A stretch of DNA of 64,000 bases from Phycisphaeraceae bacterium (lineage in GTDB: Bacteria; Planctomycetota; Phycisphaerae; Phycisphaerales; UBA1924), in assembly GCA_019636555.1 (NCBI GenBank), contig JAHBXH010000001.1, positions 1,240,001-1,304,000 of the forward strand, read 5' to 3'. Under the pieces are notes generated by a model. That model did not search any database and was not told the origin of the DNA. It saw only the letters and a list, made by a program, of their open reading frames with translations. Numbering within the stretch: position 1 is the first letter of the stretch; each line of letters starts with the position of its first letter. The position numbers were made by a program, and so were the translations under genes. Positions 50,601-57,846 of this stretch are shown here, in pieces.

Positions 50601-52085
50601 GTGGATTCACTCCTTGGTTATCTCGAAAGCTGGAAGCCCTTCACGGCGCTGGTCGTCGGCGACCTGATGCTCGATGAGCATCTTTATGGCGATGCGGAAC
50701 GGCTTTCGGCGGATGCTCCGGTGCCGATCCTGCACGTGCGCCGAAAGGAGCATCGGCCCGGCGGGGCGGCGAACGTGTGCCTCGATCTGGTTGCGCTCAA
50801 GGGCAAGGTGATCGCTGTCGGGGTGGTGGGGGACGACGAAGCGGGCAAGCTCCTCAGGAGAGAACTCCGCGAACAGGGTGTGAGCGACGAAGGAATCGAG
50901 GTCGATTCAACTCGTCCGACGACGATCAAGCAGAATCTCGTCGGCCTGGCGCAGGCCCGACACCCGCAGAAGATGTTCCGCATCGACTTTGAATCGCGCG
51001 AGCCGATCGTCGGCGAGGTCGCAAAGCGTGTGCTCGACAAAGTCCGATCGCTGATCGATCGGGTCGATGTCCTCTGCATCGAGGATTACTCGAAGGGTGT
51101 TTGCACCGAAGAAGTCTGCCAGGGTGTGATCCGGATCGCGCGCGATGCAGGCAAGGAAGTGCTCGTTGATCCGGCGAAAATCGCCACGTACGCGAAGTAT
51201 CGCGGCGCGACGAGCATGACGCCCAACCGCACCGAAGCGGAATTTGCGACCGGTCTGCGGACGCACGGTGATGGATCCGCCGAGCACAACACGCTGCTCG
51301 CCAAACGACTCGTGAAAGAAGCGGAATTGGAGACCGCGATCATCACGCTCGATCGGCACGGCGCGCTGCTGCTCGAAAAGGGCAAGGAAGCGCTCGCCGT
51401 TCCGACTGTGGCGCGCAAGGTGTACGACGTGACGGGCGCGGGCGACATGATGCTCGCGGCACTCGCCGCGGCACGTGCGAACAAGATCGACTGGCCCGAC
51501 GCCGTGCGATTTGCCAATGCCGCGGCTGGTCTCGAAGTCGAGGTCTTCGGCGTGCAGCCCATCCCGCTTGAACAGGTGCATCATGCGGTGCTGCAACTCT
51601 CGAGCGGCGAGGGCAAGCTCCGAACGCTGGGGCAGCTTCTGGTCGAAGTCGCGGCACGCCGGCGCGCGGGGCAGAAGATCGTCTTCACCAACGGATGCTT
51701 CGACGTGCTCCACGCGGGCCACGTCGCGCTTCTCGATCAGGCCTCGAAGCACGGCGATTTTCTAATTGTCGGCATCAACGAGGACGCCTCGGTCAGGCGA
51801 CTCAAAGGTGACGGGCGCCCCGTGAACAATCAGGAAGACCGCGCGAAGGTGCTTTCGTCGCTCGGAAGCGTCGGTTCAGTGGTTTTCTTCGGCGACGATA
51901 CCCCCATCAAGTTGATTGAAGCAATCAAGCCCGATGTACTGGTGAAGGGCGGCGACTACACCAAGAACAAGGTGGTGGGGCACGAAATCGTCGAGAAGCA
52001 GGGCGGTCGCGTGGTGCTGATTGATCTCGTCGAAGGCCGCAGCACGACGAACACGATCAAGAAGATGCAGTCGAGTAAGCCGTAG
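50601..52085 (+). CDS. hldE: Bifunctional heptose-7-phosphate kinase / heptose 1-phosphate adenylyltransferase
   Basis: HldE makes ADP-heptose for the lipopolysaccharide inner core. The N-terminal PfkB kinase domain (1-320) has V-G-D-L-M-L-D-E-H-L-Y-G, G-G-A-A-N-V, N-R-T-E-A and D-V-T-G-A-G-D. The C-terminal nucleotidyltransferase domain (about 350-494) has F-T-N-G-C-F-D-V-L-H-A-G-H and V-K-G-G-D-Y-T-K-N-K-V-V-G. The order kinase-transferase and length 494 are canonical. The start is GTG, 9 bases after lpxK. With lpxK it supports a Gram-negative-type envelope. Confidence 0.95.
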   Translation: MDSLLGYLESWKPFTALVVGDLMLDEHLYGDAERLSADAPVPILHVRRKEHRPGGAANVCLDLVALKGKVIAVGVVGDDEAGKLLRRELREQGVSDEGIEVDSTRPTTIKQNLVGLAQARHPQKMFRIDFESREPIVGEVAKRVLDKVRSLIDRVDVLCIEDYSKGVCTEEVCQGVIRIARDAGKEVLVDPAKIATYAKYRGATSMTPNRTEAEFATGLRTHGDGSAEHNTLLAKRLVKEAELETAIITLDRHGALLLEKGKEALAVPTVARKVYDVTGAGDMMLAALAAARANKIDWPDAVRFANAAAGLEVEVFGVQPIPLEQVHHAVLQLSSGEGKLRTLGQLLVEVAARRRAGQKIVFTNGCFDVLHAGHVALLDQASKHGDFLIVGINEDASVRRLKGDGRPVNNQEDRAKVLSSLGSVGSVVFFGDDTPIKLIEAIKPDVLVKGGDYTKNKVVGHEIVEKQGGRVVLIDLVEGRSTTNTIKKMQSSKP

Positions 52086-52091
52086 CGCGGC

Positions 52092-53135
52092 TCACCATTT
52101 CAGCACAATCTTCCCGAATTGCTCCGCCGCTTCGAGCCTCGCGTACGCCTGTTGCGCATCGGCAACCGCGAAGACCTGGTCGACGACGGGCTTGAGCTTG
52201 CCCGCCGCGAAGAGCGCCGCAACTTCCTTGAACTCGTCGTTGCTGCCCATGGTGCTGCCCATGATGCGGAGCTGGTTCCAGAAAATGCGAGCCAAATCGG
52301 TCGTGGCGTCGGGTCCGCTGGTGCAGCCGGGCGTGACGTAGCAGCCACCTCTCGCCAGCGACTTGATGCAGTTGAGGTGCGTTGCTTTTCCGGATGAATC
52401 GACGGCGAGATCGACGCCGCGCTTGTTCGTCCACGCGCGGACTTCCTTGCTCCAATCCTGGCCCGAATCCAGCACGCACAAGTCGGCGCCGAGCGTCTTC
52501 GCCTTGTCGAGCTTCCACTGATGCCGGCTTGTCACCGCGACGGGGCACGAGAAGTGTTTCGCGATCGCGAGCGCGCTTGTTGCGACTCCGCCCCCTATGC
52601 CGGTGATCAAGACGCTTTGACCCGCGACAAGACGAGCCTTGGTGGCGATCATCGAATACGCGGTCAGCGAGCAGAGCCCGAACGCGGCGCCTTCAACCGG
52701 GTCGATTCCGTCCGGCATCGCCGCAAGATTCTCCGCTGGAATCGAAAAGAACTCCGCGAACATGCCGTTGTGGTGTTCGCCGATAAGTTCGTAGTTCGGT
52801 GCGAGCGTCGTGCCGGGCGGATCGCCCGGTCGCGCCGCGTCCGGCACGCGCGTCGCCGCGTTGATGATCACTTTCCTTCCAACCCATGTCGGATCAACGC
52901 CCAGTCCGACCGAATCGACTATTCCGCAGCAGTCGCACCCGCTCACGCGCGGATAAGTCAGGTTCAACCCCGGGATTCCCATTCCCACCCAAAGGTCCAT
53001 GTGGTTGAATGCTGAAGCGAGCGCACGCACGTTGACCCAGCCGGCCCTCGGTGGGGGGAGATCGGGCCAGTCCTTTTGAAAGCGGATATTCGGAGTGACC
53101 GGGTTGCCCTGTTTCGTGACGACGACTGCTCGCAT
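52092..53135 (-). CDS. Zinc-binding dehydrogenase / quinone oxidoreductase family protein
   Basis: The medium-chain dehydrogenase fold shows a GroES-like start with R-A-V-V-V, A-F-N-H-M-D-L-W, S-G-C-D-C-C-G-I-V, then the Rossmann motif G-I-G-G-G-V-A-T-S-A-L-A and V-D-S-S-G. The structural Cys pattern of alcohol dehydrogenases is incomplete, so a quinone reductase-like or enoyl-reductase role is likelier; NADPH use is not decided. The 347-residue length is typical. TACGCT ends 6 bases before the ATG. It converges on hldE with 6 bases between. Confidence 0.85.
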   Translation of the reverse strand: MRAVVVTKQGNPVTPNIRFQKDWPDLPPPRAGWVNVRALASAFNHMDLWVGMGIPGLNLTYPRVSGCDCCGIVDSVGLGVDPTWVGRKVIINAATRVPDAARPGDPPGTTLAPNYELIGEHHNGMFAEFFSIPAENLAAMPDGIDPVEGAAFGLCSLTAYSMIATKARLVAGQSVLITGIGGGVATSALAIAKHFSCPVAVTSRHQWKLDKAKTLGADLCVLDSGQDWSKEVRAWTNKRGVDLAVDSSGKATHLNCIKSLARGGCYVTPGCTSGPDATTDLARIFWNQLRIMGSTMGSNDEFKEVAALFAAGKLKPVVDQVFAVADAQQAYARLEAAEQFGKIVLKW

Positions 53136-53141
53136 GAAGCA

Positions 53142-53147
53142 AGCGTA
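53142..53147 (-). promoter_or_regulatory. Putative -10 box (TACGCT) of the quinone reductase gene, leaderless type
   Basis: TACGCT ends 6 bases before the ATG at 53135. Confidence 0.48.
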
Positions 53148-53153
53148 CCCGGA

Positions 53154-53804
53154 TCAACCGCACCCGCGAATCGCTGCAAAGAACGAGCCCAGCTTCGCCG
53201 GATCGAGTCGACCGTTGGATCGCACGCCGGAGCAAAGATCGAGACCGAACGGGCGAACAGTCCGGATCGCTTCCGCGGCATTCGATGCGTTCAGTCCGCC
53301 CGCAAGAAAGACCGGCACGCCCACCGCTTCACGAAGCGCGGCAGAAATCGCCCAATCGTGGGTACGTCCGGTTCCGCCGAGTTCCTTGATCGCGGCGTTT
53401 GGCCTGCCGCTGTCGAGCAGGATCGCGTCCACATGCTCTGCCGCGGCACGTGCTTCGTCGATCGCATTGCGGTCCTGGACGTGGATGACCTGCACGATCC
53501 GCACATTGGGGAGTTCGTGTCGAATCGCGGAATAGACGTCGCTTTCGACCTCATCCACCAACTGCACGGTGCGGCAGCGCGTTCGCCGGATTTGGTCGAT
53601 GATCGACGCCGCATCGTGATTGCACGTGAGCAAAAACGTGTCCACTCCCGGCGGCACGCGCGCGGCGATTTCCGCGATCAGGTTCTCGTCGATCGGCCCC
53701 GGACCGCTCGGCATGGCGGAAACCAGGCCTAGCGCGTGCGCGCCCGCATCGACAGCGGCGCGAGCTTCTTCGTGACTCGAGATGCAGCAGACCTTGATGC
53801 GCAT
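53154..53804 (-). CDS. trpF: Phosphoribosylanthranilate isomerase
   Basis: TrpF converts PRA to CdRP in tryptophan synthesis. The 216-residue TIM barrel starts R-I-K-V-C-C-I, where the catalytic Cys is first in the pair (usual form KICG). The catalytic Asp is in L-L-D-S-G-R, followed by G-T-G-R-T-H-D-W and A-G-G-L-N-A. The final motif reads C-S-G-V-R rather than the more usual S-S-G-V-E and the following KD is absent, so it is divergent. No other trp gene is nearby. It lies downstream of rplS, past its terminator. Confidence 0.85.
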   Translation of the reverse strand: MRIKVCCISSHEEARAAVDAGAHALGLVSAMPSGPGPIDENLIAEIAARVPPGVDTFLLTCNHDAASIIDQIRRTRCRTVQLVDEVESDVYSAIRHELPNVRIVQVIHVQDRNAIDEARAAAEHVDAILLDSGRPNAAIKELGGTGRTHDWAISAALREAVGVPVFLAGGLNASNAAEAIRTVRPFGLDLCSGVRSNGRLDPAKLGSFFAAIRGCG

Positions 53805-53827
53805 GGCGAGGAAGTTGTCGGGGGCAA

Positions 53828-53854
53828 GAAAAAACCCGGCGAGTCTCGCCGGGT
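53828..53854 (-). terminator. Rho-independent terminator of rplS
   Basis: ACCCGGCGA (53834-53842) and TCGCCGGGT (53846-53854) form a 9-bp stem with a GTC loop; on the minus strand a TTTTTT run follows. Confidence 0.85.
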
Positions 53855-53878
53855 CTTGAGCAAGATCAGATTGAATTC

Positions 53879-54319
53879 TTACTGCTTCTGGGGCTCGGTC
53901 GCCGCGGCAGGCGCCGGGCTCGATTCGCCGGGGACTTCGATGTTCTTGAGGCCGCGACGGCGATCGCGGAGGCGGCGGCTCTTGCCGACGCGGTCACGCA
54001 GGTAGTAGAGCTTGGAGCGACGCGCATCGCCGTGGCGGAGCACTTCGATCTTCGCGATCAATGGGCTGTTGACCGGCCAGATGCGCTCGATGCCGACTTC
54101 ATCGACGACGCGACGGACGGTGATCATGTCCGACATGCCGCGGCCGGCGCGGGCGATGAGCACGCCCTGATAGACCTGCACGCGCTCTTTGTCGCCTTCG
54201 ACGATGCGGTTGTGGACGTTGATCGTGTCGCCGATCGAGAGAGAAGGGAGGTCCTTCTTGAGGACCTTGGTGTTCACGCTCTCGAGGATCGACTGCTGGC
54301 TTTTCGCGCTCTGGGACAT
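53879..54319 (-). CDS. rplS: 50S ribosomal protein L19
   Basis: L19 lies at the 30S-50S interface. The protein shows G-D-T-I-N-V-H, E-G-D-K-E-R-V-Q-V-Y-Q-G-V-L-I-A, and R-R-S-K-L-Y-Y-L-R-D-R-V-G-K, the family core. A 25-residue Pro/Ala/Glu tail and a 20-residue Ser/Gln leader flank the core; bacterial L19 usually has about 115 residues. The ATG at 54319 is preferred over a TTG at 54346. A TAGTAT box about 60 bases upstream (54385-54380) is a possible promoter. It lies downstream of trmD in the same direction. Confidence 0.95.
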   Translation of the reverse strand: MSQSAKSQQSILESVNTKVLKKDLPSLSIGDTINVHNRIVEGDKERVQVYQGVLIARAGRGMSDMITVRRVVDEVGIERIWPVNSPLIAKIEVLRHGDARRSKLYYLRDRVGKSRRLRDRRRGLKNIEVPGESSPAPAAATEPQKQ

Positions 54320-54446
54320 GGCAGATCTCGTTTCTTGTTGATTCAAAGCCCCGTGTTGGCTTGGCCAAGAGGGGTTGAGATACTAGGTCGAAATCCGGCG
54401 TGCTTCTACTCGCCGAAGGGGCCGGGCAGGAGCCTGTATGGATGCG

Positions 54447-55178
54447 TCAGCCGCCCGCTTCTGAGGGCCCGAGAAGGTCCGGACGCCGGGTCTTGGTTCG
54501 CTCCAGCATCCGTTCCTGGCGCCACTTGGCGATTCTGCCGTGGTCACCGGAAAGGAGGATTTCGGGGACGCTCAGGCCCATCCACTCGCGTGGCTTTGTG
54601 TAGTGGGGGCAATCGAGCAGGACGGTCGAATCGGGACTGCGAGCTGAAAAGCTGTCCTGTTCGCTCGAATCTTCGTGGCCGAGTGCGCCTGGCAGCTTGC
54701 GGATGATGGCATCCATCAGCACCATCGCGCCGAGTTCACCGCCCGAAAGCACGTAGTCCCCGAGGCTGACCTCCATCGGAGCGAGCTTTTCGATCACGCG
54801 CTCATCGAGTCCTTCGTAGTGACCCGCGATGAGGAGAAGCCGGGGCTTGCGCGCCAGCTCTTCAACGAGGCGCTGCTTCAGCGGCACACCCTGCGGCGTG
54901 AGCAGAATGCGCGTTGCCGGGCGCGGGTCTCGGGCCTCAACCGCGTGGACAGCATCCCAAATGGGCTGGCACATCATGACCATGCCGGGGCCGCCCCCGA
55001 ACGGTCGGTCGTCGGTTTTGGAATGCTTGTTTTCTGCGAAGTCGCGGATGTTGGTCGCGTGCCACTCAACCAATCCCGCGGCACGCGCGCGAGCAGGGAT
55101 ACTCAGTCCCAGTGCCGCGGGAGCCTCGTGCCCGAACATTTCGGGAAATGTCGTGAGGATGTCAAAGCGGAGCGCCAT
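54447..55178 (-). CDS. trmD: tRNA (guanine(37)-N(1))-methyltransferase
   Basis: TrmD methylates G37 next to the anticodon with AdoMet and prevents frameshifting. The SPOUT protein shows F-D-I-L-T-T-F-P-E-M-F, D-D-R-P-F-G-G-G-P-G-M-V-M, G-H-Y-E-G-L-D-E-R-V and G-D-Y-V-L-S-G-G-E-L, including the trefoil-knot residues and the catalytic Asp region. The 243-residue length is normal. ATG 55178 is at the family start; a longer in-frame extension would cross the rpsP terminator. It sits between rpsP and rplS, but rimM is absent. Confidence 0.96.
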   Translation of the reverse strand: MALRFDILTTFPEMFGHEAPAALGLSIPARARAAGLVEWHATNIRDFAENKHSKTDDRPFGGGPGMVMMCQPIWDAVHAVEARDPRPATRILLTPQGVPLKQRLVEELARKPRLLLIAGHYEGLDERVIEKLAPMEVSLGDYVLSGGELGAMVLMDAIIRKLPGALGHEDSSEQDSFSARSPDSTVLLDCPHYTKPREWMGLSVPEILLSGDHGRIAKWRQERMLERTKTRRPDLLGPSEAGG

Positions 55179-55194
55179 GGCCGGATCATTATTG

Positions 55195-55224
55195 AAATGA
55201 AAAGGCCCTCGAAATCGAGGGCCT
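55195..55224 (-). terminator. Rho-independent terminator between rpsP and trmD
   Basis: AGGCCCTCGA (55203-55212) and TCGAGGGCCT (55215-55224) form a 10-bp stem; on the minus strand the hairpin is followed by TTTTCATTT. It may act as an attenuator for trmD. Confidence 0.85.
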
Positions 55225-55256
55225 CTGAAAGCGTGTTCTCCCGGGCGCAAAGCGGA

Positions 55257-55619
55257 TCAGGCCTTGGCTTCTTCCTTCTTCTCGCCGGCTGCGGCCTGAG
55301 CGGCGGCTTCGGCGGCCTTCTTCTTCTCGACGCGTTTGCGGTCGTGCTCGCGGTCCTTTTCCCAAAGAGAGACATCGACGAGCTTGCGCTTGGCGAGGAA
55401 GTCACGGACGGTATCGGTCGGTTGAGCGCCCACCGAGATCCAGTGCTTGACGCGCTCTTCGTTGATCTGGATTTGCTTGGCGGCATCCGTCTCGATCGGA
55501 TTGAACCAGCCGAGAGCCTCGATCACGACGCCGTCGCGGCGGGTGCGCTGATCGATCGCGGCGAGGCGGTAGAACGGGCGGTTGTGACGGCCAAAGCGCT
55601 GAAAGCGAAGACGAACCAT
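55257..55619 (-). CDS. rpsP: 30S ribosomal protein S16
   Basis: S16 is needed for 30S assembly. The protein starts V-R-L-R-F-Q-R-F-G-R-H-N-R-P-F-Y-R-L and carries E-A-L-G-W-F-N-P and R-V-K-H-W-I-S-V-G-A-Q-P-T-D-T-V, the core of the family. An Ala/Lys/Glu tail of about 30 residues follows, as is often seen in planctomycetes. A GGAG sequence lies 6 bases before the ATG. It begins the rpsP-trmD-rplS cluster. Confidence 0.96.
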   Translation of the reverse strand: MVRLRFQRFGRHNRPFYRLAAIDQRTRRDGVVIEALGWFNPIETDAAKQIQINEERVKHWISVGAQPTDTVRDFLAKRKLVDVSLWEKDREHDRKRVEKKKAAEAAAQAAAGEKKEEAKA

Positions 55620-55778
55620 CGGACACTCCAGTCCCCCGGCACCCCCGGCCTCGCAGAGCGTGGCGCGGGATTCAACGGGGCATTTCGGGTTGTTCCATCG
55701 ACGCGGAGGAAGCGTTCCGCCGCCCGCCGATGGGCCAAGATTCTAGGCGCCAGCACGGGCGGCGGTCGAGTCAGGGAA

Positions 55779-55864
55779 TGGCCCCGGTGGGACTTGAACC
55801 CACACTCCCCTTGCGGGAAAAGGGATTTTAAGTCCCTTGCGTCTGCCGATTTCGCCACGGGGCC
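55779..55864 (-). tRNA. tRNA-Leu (anticodon UAA)
   Basis: The 86-base class II tRNA folds with a 7-bp acceptor stem (GGCCCCG / CGGGGCC), a discriminator A, a D-arm with G-G-C-A-G, an anticodon loop CTTAAAA holding UAA, an extra arm CCCGCAAGGGG-type, and a TPsiC arm containing GGTTCAAGTCC. CCA is not encoded. It lies 159 bases upstream of rpsP and faces the same way. Confidence 0.95.
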
Positions 55865-55960
55865 CTCTGGAATGGTCAGTGTACGAAACTCTATTCGCTT
55901 TTCATTTCATCCCGGTCTTGGAGAATCGACGGGACGGGCTTGGGCCCCGAGAGGAAGAAA

Positions 55961-56653
55961 ATGACGGACTCGCTTGAGTGGATCGCGGTCGTATCTCTGG
56001 TCGTGGCGTTTGTCAGCTTTGTTGTCGTCGCTGGCGACATCGCGCTTGGGCGCCGCCAGCACATGTGGATCATGAACCTGGTCTGGCCGCTGACCATGCT
56101 GTACGCCGGGCCGATCGGACTTTGGGCCTACTACAGCTTCGGCCGACGCAAGGCGCATGGTGCGGGTCACGCGATGACGGATGCACGCGGCAGTATGAAA
56201 CCCAAATCCCCGGGATGGCGTGCCGTCGCAACCGGAACATTGCACTGCGGCAGCGGCTGCACACTGGGCGATATCGTCGGCGAATCGCTTGTCGGCGCGG
56301 CGGGCTGGACGCTCGCCGGGAAGGCCATGTGGGCCGCGTGGATCGTCGATTTTCTCTTCGCCTACTTCTTCGGAATTGCCTTTCAGTACTTTGCGATCAA
56401 GCCGATGCGTCAGTTGCGTCCCGCGCAAGCGCTAATCGCGGCAGTCAAGGCCGATACGCTTTCCCTTGCAGCTTGGCAGATCGGGATGTACGGATGGATG
56501 GCGATCGCCACATTCGCAATCTTTGAGAGAGAACTCGATAAGTCGGGTCCTCTTTTCTGGTTCATGATGCAGATCGCGATGCTCTGCGGATTTGTCACCA
56601 GCGTCCCCGCCAACTGGTGGCTGATTCGGGCGGGAATCAAGGAACGGATGTAG
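55961..56653 (+). CDS. DUF4396 membrane protein
   Basis: Hydrophobic segments occur at residues 8-28, 40-60, 120-150 and 175-215. The diagnostic DUF4396 core is H-C-G-S-G-C-T-L-G-D-I-V-G-E (about residue 95-108), in which His, two Cys and Asp are well placed for metal binding. The function of the family is unknown. The ATG at 55961 has GAGAGG 6 bases upstream. It converges on fur with 10 bases between, which hints at (but does not prove) a link to metal homeostasis. Confidence 0.83.
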   Translation: MTDSLEWIAVVSLVVAFVSFVVVAGDIALGRRQHMWIMNLVWPLTMLYAGPIGLWAYYSFGRRKAHGAGHAMTDARGSMKPKSPGWRAVATGTLHCGSGCTLGDIVGESLVGAAGWTLAGKAMWAAWIVDFLFAYFFGIAFQYFAIKPMRQLRPAQALIAAVKADTLSLAAWQIGMYGWMAIATFAIFERELDKSGPLFWFMMQIAMLCGFVTSVPANWWLIRAGIKERM

Positions 56654-56663
56654 CCGGTCGCCG

Positions 56664-57107
56664 TTAGTGATGGTGGTGATTCGAGTGAGCGCGCGGGCGC
56701 TTCGACGCCGGCTTTGGCGCACTTTGCTTGCGGTTGCACGGCGCACAAAGCCCGAGCAGCAGGAGGTCGTGATTCTCCAGTGTGAAGCCTTCGGGGGCGA
56801 GCCAGGAAAGGTCTCCCGGGCACTGCTCGACCTCGTACATTTTGCCGCAACCCCGGCAGTAAAAGTGGTGATGATGGCCCTTGCCGGCGATCTCGTATCG
56901 AGGCGGTTCGCCGGGGAGACTGACCTCGACAATCCCGCGGTCGGCGACAAGCGCCTTGAGCGTGCGGTAGACCGTCGCCATTCCCATGCCGCGCACGCGG
57001 CGCTGCGCGAGATCGAAGACCTCGCGGGCCGAAACGGGCCCGTGCGCCTCGCTGATCACCGATTTGATCGCGCTGCGCTGCTTGGTGTTTCTTTCCATTC
57101 GGCTCAC
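56664..57107 (-). CDS. Fur-family metalloregulator with His-rich tail
   Basis: The 147-residue protein has a winged helix (V-S-A-R-E-V-F and G-M-A-T-V-Y-R-T-L-K-A-L) and a dimerisation domain with the H-H-H-H-F-Y-C-R-G-C-G-K metal site and a second C-A-P-C pair, which together form the structural zinc site. The C-terminus ends H-S-N-H-H-H-H, unusual for Fur and suggesting metal sensing by Zn, Ni or Fe. A TAAAAT box ends 5 bases before GTG 57107, so I use that start; ATG 57098 is the alternative. Confidence 0.9.
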   Translation of the reverse strand: MSRMERNTKQRSAIKSVISEAHGPVSAREVFDLAQRRVRGMGMATVYRTLKALVADRGIVEVSLPGEPPRYEIAGKGHHHHFYCRGCGKMYEVEQCPGDLSWLAPEGFTLENHDLLLLGLCAPCNRKQSAPKPASKRPRAHSNHHHH

Positions 57108-57112
57108 ACGCG

Positions 57113-57118
57113 ATTTTA
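57113..57118 (-). promoter_or_regulatory. Putative -10 box (TAAAAT) of the fur-type gene, leaderless type
   Basis: TAAAAT ends 5 bases before the GTG at 57107, in the 20-base gap after the luxR-type gene stop. Confidence 0.45.
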
Positions 57119-57127
57119 GCGATCGAA

Positions 57128-57748
57128 CTAAGCGGTCGCGAGCCCCTCGCGTATGGCGTAACGCGCGAGGGCAACCCGGTTGTGGATGCCGAGCTTGCTC
57201 ATGATCGAAGTACAGTGATTGTCGATGGTCTTGACGCTCAGGAACAGGGACTCTGCGATGCGCTTCTTCGAGAGCCCTTGCGCCAGCAAGCGGAGTACTT
57301 CGAGCTCTCGTGGAGAAAGGCGTCGCTGGTTGGAACGAGAATTCTCGAGCGTGTTACCCTCGCGCGCCAGAAACTCAACGTACGCGGGAGACGCATAGAC
57401 GGCGCCGGAGAGCACAACCCGCACCGCCGGGCCGATATTCTCCGGCGGCTCATCCGCGCAGAACACGTTCTGGATGTTGAGCAAGCGCAGCGCAGCAAAC
57501 ACGCGTTCGTTGTTTTGCGAAAGCACCGCGAGCGTTCGCGCTCCCGGATGCTTGGCAGCGACGGAGGCGAAATCCGGCGAAGGATCGAGCTCTGAGCAAA
57601 GCAGCAAAACGAGTTGCGCGGGCTCCGAAATTGGTGCGGTGCAACACGTCGTGTCGCCTACGCCGTGTGCGGACAACCAATCACCCATCGCCGCCGCGTG
57701 AAGCGGGCAGCCCCCGGCTACGATCAGCCTCGGAAGCCCCAAAGACAT
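57128..57748 (-). CDS. LuxR-type DNA-binding regulator with degenerate receiver domain
   Basis: The C-terminal 65 residues are a clear LuxR/NarL helix-turn-helix: L-S-P-R-E-L-E-V-L-R-L-L-A-Q-G, S-K-K-R-I-A-E, and S-V-K-T-I-D-N-H-x3-I-M-S-K-L-G. The N-terminal 130 residues have a receiver-like pattern of alternating strands and helices but lack the acidic pair at the start and the phosphoacceptor Asp at the end of the third strand (reads L-V-L-L-L-C-S-E-L-D-P). Conventional phosphorylation is therefore unlikely. No histidine kinase is adjacent. It lies 21 bases upstream of the fur-type gene. Confidence 0.85.
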   Translation of the reverse strand: MSLGLPRLIVAGGCPLHAAAMGDWLSAHGVGDTTCCTAPISEPAQLVLLLCSELDPSPDFASVAAKHPGARTLAVLSQNNERVFAALRLLNIQNVFCADEPPENIGPAVRVVLSGAVYASPAYVEFLAREGNTLENSRSNQRRLSPRELEVLRLLAQGLSKKRIAESLFLSVKTIDNHCTSIMSKLGIHNRVALARYAIREGLATA

Positions 57749-57846
57749 GTGCGCTACCCCAAGCCCCTCAATGGGCTGAGGTTAACAATAATCGGGCAAC
57801 CGCGGTCTGTGAGGACAATTCCCCAGAAACTGGCAAGTAAACGTTT

